From: Gammaproteobacteria bacterium
GTDB taxonomy: Bacteria; Pseudomonadota; Gammaproteobacteria; Pseudomonadales; Azotimanducaceae
Length of the DNA stretch: 55,849 nucleotides
Direction: 5' to 3'
Assembly (NCBI GenBank): GCA_002726655.1
Contig: PBRP01000027.1
Span: forward strand, 47,296 to 103,144
Shown here piece by piece: positions 51,021-55,849 of this stretch. Every line of letters begins with the position of its first letter. The stretch's first letter is position 1. A program made the position numbers and the translations under genes. Below the pieces are notes generated by a model. That model ran no database searches. It saw only the letters and a program-made list of their open reading frames with translations, and was not told the DNA's origin.

Positions 51021-52001
51021 TCATGAGGGCAGCAGGTGCTTAACGGCGTCTCTCTCCTCTGCCAGTTCAGTTTCCGTTGCAGTCATCTTGCCGCGGGAAA
51101 AGTCATTGATTTCCAGCCCCTGGACTATGCTCCAGTTACCACCATCGCAAGTACATGGGAAAGAGTAAATAAGGCCTTCTGCAATACCGTAGCTGCCATC
51201 GGAGTAAACACCCATGCTAACGGTGTCACCATCAGTACCTGCTGCCCAATCACGCATGTGCTCGATCGCTGCATTTGCGGCGGAAGCGGCACTGGACAGG
51301 CCTCGAGCCTTGATGATCGCGGCACCCCGCTGCTGTACAACTGGTATAAAATCATCAGATACCCATGATTGTTCAACCAGTTCCATTGCCGGAGTACCGT
51401 CAACCGTCGCATGAGTCACATCCGGATATTGGGTCGCGGAATGGTTCCCCCAGATTGCCAGGTCAGATACCTTTGATACGTGGTTCCCTGTTTTCTGTGC
51501 CAACTGCGCTGCTGCTCGATTGTGGTCCAGGCGCGTCATTGCAGTAAATTGCCCTGGATCGATATCGGGAGCATTACGCTGAGCTATCAGACAATTGGTA
51601 TTAGCGGGATTCCCCACCACGAGCACCTTGACACCCTTCGAGGCATTGTCATTCAGGGATTTTCCCTGAACCGAAAAGATCTGTGCGTTGGCTTCAAGCA
51701 GGTCCTTACGTTCCATCCCAGGCCCCCTGGGTCTCGACCCCACGAGCAGCGCATAATCAATATCCTTGAATGCTTCATCGGGATTATCAGTCGCCATTAT
51801 TCCCTGCACCAGGGGAAAAGCGCAGTCATCAAGTTCCATCACGACGCCGCTTAATGCATCCATGGCAGGCGGAATTTCAAGAAGTTGCAAAATAAGTGGC
51901 TGGTCGTCTCCAAGCATCTGCCCTGCTGCTACCCTAAACAAGAGGGAATAGCTGATCTGTCCTGCAGCACCTGTAATTGCGACCCTGACTGGTGATTTCA
52001 T
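51021..52001 (-). CDS. mdh: Malate dehydrogenase
   Basis: 326 residues of the cytosolic/chloroplast-like MDH group. NAD-binding [21 protein letters not shown] at the start, substrate Arg in [27 protein letters not shown], catalytic TRLDHNRA and [12 protein letters not shown] (His). It interconverts malate and oxaloacetate with NAD. Length and motifs are normal. It is divergent from gltB, with 471 bp between. Confidence 0.95.
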   Translation of the reverse strand: MKSPVRVAITGAAGQISYSLLFRVAAGQMLGDDQPLILQLLEIPPAMDALSGVVMELDDCAFPLVQGIMATDNPDEAFKDIDYALLVGSRPRGPGMERKDLLEANAQIFSVQGKSLNDNASKGVKVLVVGNPANTNCLIAQRNAPDIDPGQFTAMTRLDHNRAAAQLAQKTGNHVSKVSDLAIWGNHSATQYPDVTHATVDGTPAMELVEQSWVSDDFIPVVQQRGAAIIKARGLSSAASAANAAIEHMRDWAAGTDGDTVSMGVYSDGSYGIAEGLIYSFPCTCDGGNWSIVQGLEINDFSRGKMTATETELAEERDAVKHLLPS

Positions 52002-52472
52002 TGTAACTCCTTGATATATACTGTGATTGGCTCGAATTTAGCGGGGCCGAATTATAGCACCCGCAATAACTCTTGAGGGAATAACAGATCCGTCCTTGGA
52101 ATAATATTGCAGCCTGCCCCGAGCCCAGCACCCGCAAACCAGGGGTGCTGTCCGATTACTGAAATCGAACGGCTGCCCCAAAAGAACAGCTTCCAGCTTG
52201 AATCAGGCGTTTCTCAGACCAGAGTATCGCTATCGCTAAAATCTCCATCAAAACTCCATCTTGGCGAATGTCTTATTTTTCAATACCTTACAGACAAAAC
52301 TATCGGCGCGGTGTGTGCCTATATATTGACTTTGGACGGTCGAATGTTATTGTTCTCGACCCCCAAATGAGTAGGTACCCCGTTCTACCTGTTTAGCACC
52401 CTGTCTGGAGTGACACACTCTGTAGCCTGCAATGTTCCTGCTATGGGTCGCCACCAGACGCTTTAGCCAATT
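52002..52472. other. Intergenic region between mdh and gltB
   Basis: 471 bp without a supported gene; frames across it are short and unlike known proteins. A hairpin-capable segment CAGCACC...GGGGTGCTG lies near 52126-52153. A candidate gltB promoter is listed separately. The mdh promoter should lie near 52010-52080 on the other strand, but no convincing match was found. Confidence 0.5.
52326..52353 (+). promoter_or_regulatory. gltB: Candidate sigma-70 promoter for gltB
   Basis: TTGACT (52326-52331, 5/6 match), 16-base spacer, TATTGT (52348-52353, 4/6). It would give a leader of about 110 bases before the gltB ATG. It is the best match in the region by eye, but unproven. Confidence 0.4.
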
Positions 52473-55400
52473 ATGAAAACAATGAGAAACAAAAGATTTG
52501 ATGGCAAAGTAGGTCTTCCTGAGCGCACAGGGCTGTACGACCCTGCATTTGAAAAAGACTCATGTGGCGTTGGATTTGTAGCCAACATCAAGGGCATGGC
52601 CAGTCACCAGATCATGACGGACGCCTGCCACATAAACTCGAGAATGGCGCATCGGGGTGGCTGTGGGTTCGAAAAAAATACCGGCGATGGCGCGGGCATA
52701 TTGACCGCCCTTCCGCATTCACTTTTTCTACAGATCGCGACAGAATTAGAAATTTCACTGCCCGTACCAGGCCGTTACGCCGTCGGTAACATTTTTCTAC
52801 CTCAAACCACCCGCGATCGAACCGAGTTCAAGCGCACCATAGAAGACATCATCCATGGAGAAGGACAGCGGTTTCTAGCCTGGCGGCGAATCCCTGTAGA
52901 CCCTCAGAAGGCAAATGTTGGACCCGCCGCTCTCGAAGCTATGCCTGCCATGGAGCAGCTGTTTATTGGCTCAACCCTTGATGACTCTGCTGCATTTGAA
53001 CGCGCCCTCTACATCATCCGAAGAAGGATGATGCAAAACCCGGAAGCAACTTCCAGCATGACAAAATCTCAAGGCCTCTACGCCTGCAGTCTGTCATCAA
53101 AAGTGATCGTCTATAAGGGTATGCTGACACCAGAGCAACTATTTCCTTTCTACTGTGACCTGGAGAATGAAGCCTATGAAACTCATCTCGCCATGGTGCA
53201 TTCCAGATTCAGCACCAACACATTTCCCTCCTGGGACCGGGCTCAACCCAATCGCTATATGAGCCACAATGGCGAAATCAATACCCTGCGCGGTAACAAG
53301 AACATGATGACCGCGAGACAAGGTGTTGTGAGTTCAGAATTGTTTGGTGCCAGCATCAACAAACTGTTTCCGATAATCGAACCCGACTGTTCTGACTCTG
53401 GAACCTTCGATAACGTACTTGAATTCCTGTTGCTATCTGGCCGTACATTACAGGAAGCGGTAATGATGATGGTGCCTGAGGCATGGCAATTGGATACCAA
53501 TATGTCACAGCAGAAGAGAGATTTTTATGAATTTCATTCTGCACTTATGGAACCCTGGGACGGACCTGCTTCAATTGCCTTTACTGACGGAAAGTATATT
53601 GGAGCAGTACTTGATCGCAACGGACTTCGCCCCAGCCGATACTACGTCACCCATGATGACAAGGTGATCATGGCGTCAGAGGTGGGTGTACTACCCGTAC
53701 AACCAGAAAACGTGAAGCTTAAGGGGCGGTTACAACCGGGGAAAATGTTCCTGATTGATTTCGACCAGGGCCGATTGATTCCTGATGAAGAACTCAAAGA
53801 TGACTTTGCCAACCGAAGACCTTACGGGCAGTGGCTGCACAATCAGAAATTGGAACTGGAGGATATCCCCGCAATAAAAGACGATCAGGGCTTTGAACCT
53901 GAGACCCTTCTTGCGCGAATGCAGGCTTTTGGCTATACCGTTGAAACCATGCAATTTATGCTCGTGCCACTGGTAACAGATTCCCGGGATCCCCTCGGAT
54001 CGATGGGAAACGACTCTGCCCTCGCCTGCCTGTCTGACCAGTCAAGAATGATCTACGACTATTTCAAACAGTTGTTCGCACAGGTCACAAATCCGTCTAT
54101 TGACTCAATTCGGGAAGAAGTTGTTATGTCCCTGGAGTGTTTCATTGGACCAGAACGTAATCTGCTGGAATCCACCGAAGCCCATGCCCACAGGATGAAA
54201 ATTCCACATCCGATCCTATCCAACAAAGAGCTGAACGCCCTGAAGCATATGGACTATCGTGGCTGGAAGAGCCAGGTTATTGATATCACCTATGAAAAAT
54301 CAGCAGGCCTGCAAGGCATGATGCAGGCAATCGATCGCATATGTGCTGAGGCATCCACTGCTATCACTAATGGATATCAACTTATCATCCTTTCCGATCG
54401 CAATATCAGTGCTGAAAAAATGGCACTCAGTTCACTGATGGCCTGCGGCGCTGTCCATCATCATCTGGTTAAAAGTGAGAAGCGCACACGCATCGGTATC
54501 GTCCTAGAGACCGGAGAAGCCAGGGAGGTTCATCACCATTGTCTCCTAGCGGGTTTCGGCGCCGATGCCATCAACCCCTACCTGGCATTCGAGGCATTAC
54601 AGCAGGCCAGGCTCGAGGGGCAGTTGGACAAGAGCGAGTATCCTGATACAGATGCCATCACCACCGCCTACAAAAAGGGGGTGGCCAAAGGTATCTTGAA
54701 AGTAATGGCAAAAATGGGCATTTCAACCCTTCAATCCTACAAGGGGGCGCAGATATTTGAAGCGGTAGGACTCGCGGACGAAATAGTCAACCGGTGCTTT
54801 GTAGGAACACCAAGCCGCGTACAGGGAGTGGGCTTTGCGGTGCTGTATCAGGAAATGACCCAGCGCCACGAGACAGCATATCCGGATGTAGCGAATAACC
54901 TGCACCCCGTCCTGTCTAACCCGGGAGAGTTTCACTGGCGATCCGGTGGAGAGACCCACATGTGGGACCCGAGCAGTATCTCCAACCTTCAGATCGCCGC
55001 CAGAACCAAAAATGAAGAGGCCTACCTGGCATTTTCAAAGCATGCAAATGAAGAAACGACCCGAAAGTCAGCCTTCCGAGGGCTGCTAAAGTTTCGCAAA
55101 GGTACTCCGATTGCTCTAGATAAAGTCGAACCAGCCTCTGAAATCGTCAAGCGTTTTTGTACCGGTGCCATGAGCTTCGGCTCCATCTCCGCCGAAAGTC
55201 ACGAGGCTCTGGCCATTGCCATGAATCGTCTCGGCGGGAAATCCAACACTGGAGAAGGCGGCGAAGATCCCGAACGCTTTAAGCCGATGGCAAATGGCGA
55301 TTCCAAACGATCCGCCATCAAGCAGATTGCCTCCGGACGCTTTGGGGTGACCATCTGGTACCTGTCTAATTCCGATGAGTTGCAAATCAAAATTGCCCAG

Positions 55401-55849
55401 GGGGCAAAACCCGGAGAAGGTGGTGAGCTTCCCGGGCAAAAAGTAGACCATAATATTGCCCGGCTTCGCTATTCTACACCCGGCGTCGGCCTTATCAGTC
55501 CTCCGCCCCATCACGATATTTATTCCATCGAAGATATCGCACAACTTATCCATGATCTCAAGAACACAAACCCCAGTGCCCGCATCAGCGTTAAGTTGGT
55601 ATCTGAAATTGGCGTAGGTACGATTGCTGCGGGCGTGACAAAAGCTAAAACTGATCACCTGGTCATAGCCGGCCACGATGGTGGCACCGGCGCGTCCCCC
55701 CTAACTTCCATAAAACACGCCGGCCTGCCCTGGGAACTCGGTATAGCCGAAACTCACCAGACCCTGGTAATGAACAATTTGCGCTCCCGCGTCGTTCTGC
55801 AAACTGATGGCCAGTTAAAGACAGGCAGGGACGTGGCAATTGCGGCATT
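52473..55849 (+). CDS. gltB: Glutamate synthase (NADPH) large subunit, 3' end cut by window edge
   Basis: 1125 codons are present out of about 1500. The class II glutamine amidotransferase domain starts at Cys31 ([13 protein letters not shown]); the first 30 residues are a propeptide to be removed. Marks include [29 protein letters not shown] and [11 protein letters not shown]. The central domain follows ([26 protein letters not shown]), then the FMN-binding synthase domain ([17 protein letters not shown] and [35 protein letters not shown]-type core, with Asp/Ile change in the last part). The [3Fe-4S] cysteines lie beyond the window. GltB makes glutamate from glutamine and 2-oxoglutarate. Confidence 0.95.
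   Translation, partial: [1125 protein letters not shown]

Noticed and set aside
52107-52370. An 87-codon frame in the mdh-gltB gap
   Set aside because: No recognisable protein pattern or ribosome-binding site; more likely non-coding leader or promoter DNA.
1-55849. CRISPR array, tRNA or rRNA genes, integrase or transposase genes
   Set aside because: None seen on either strand by eye; the repeats present are too few and too irregular for CRISPR.

Overview
The window looks like a chromosomal segment of a free-living, probably marine, gammaproteobacterium. This is an inference from gene content (Syd, SrkA, NudC, ComF, ModABC, an Rnf complex, type-II-like IleS) and balanced base composition; there is no rRNA or tRNA here to confirm it. 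No database search was possible, so product names rest on motifs and family resemblance read by eye.

Layout. 1-2776: end of an acyl-CoA dehydrogenase, a limonene-epoxide-hydrolase-like protein, a minus-strand AhpD/carboxymuconolactone-decarboxylase-like gene that needs an in-frame UGA read as selenocysteine (CxxU motif plus a SECIS-like hairpin), and a malonyl-CoA-synthetase-like ligase. 2798-7825: purN, a divergent prs and ileS; in front of ileS sits what reads as a complete transcription attenuator (Ile-rich leader peptide, antiterminator, T-tailed terminator). 8018-16996: hybrid histidine kinase, amidase, TolC-like protein, HtrA-like protease, a frameshifted TerB-like gene, a lipoprotein, ComF and NudC. 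17146-23886: modABC, srkA, an acyltransferase, a GNAT enzyme, a TSUP transporter and HemJ.

23934-39077 is the centrepiece: eleven tightly packed minus-strand genes in the order korA, korB, an 822-residue protein, rnfB, a 1501-residue protein, rnfC, rnfD, rnfG, rnfE, rnfA and a 55-residue Cys-rich membrane peptide. A 2-oxoacid:ferredoxin oxidoreductase is thus translationally coupled to an energy-conserving Rnf complex. The two large proteins share PFOR-like modules whose thiamine-diphosphate motif looks degenerate while the iron-sulfur motifs remain, suggesting dedicated electron-transfer links between KorAB and Rnf. A 20-bp dyad lies just ahead of korA.

39429-41407 is a four-gene unit (EF-hand protein, ECF sigma factor, anti-sigma factor, CnrX/Spy-like periplasmic protein). 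Then follow syd, aroA, a START-domain protein and two alkylation-repair genes (ogt and an Ada-AlkA fusion) separated by a MITE-like repeat, and a phosphomannose-isomerase-like gene.

47605-50878 (minus strand) is a compact tryptophan-tryptophylquinone amine dehydrogenase cluster: heavy chain, light chain, a small c-type cytochrome and a radical SAM protein, with none of the usual mauE/mauD/mauG maturation genes alongside. The window ends with mdh and the first 1125 codons of gltB.

Repeats: two copies of a ~105-bp element with a non-conserved central hairpin (ahead of the protease and modA), two copies of a ~58-bp core belonging to a MITE-like element, and a 14-bp tandem repeat. No CRISPR array, integrase or transposase gene was seen.
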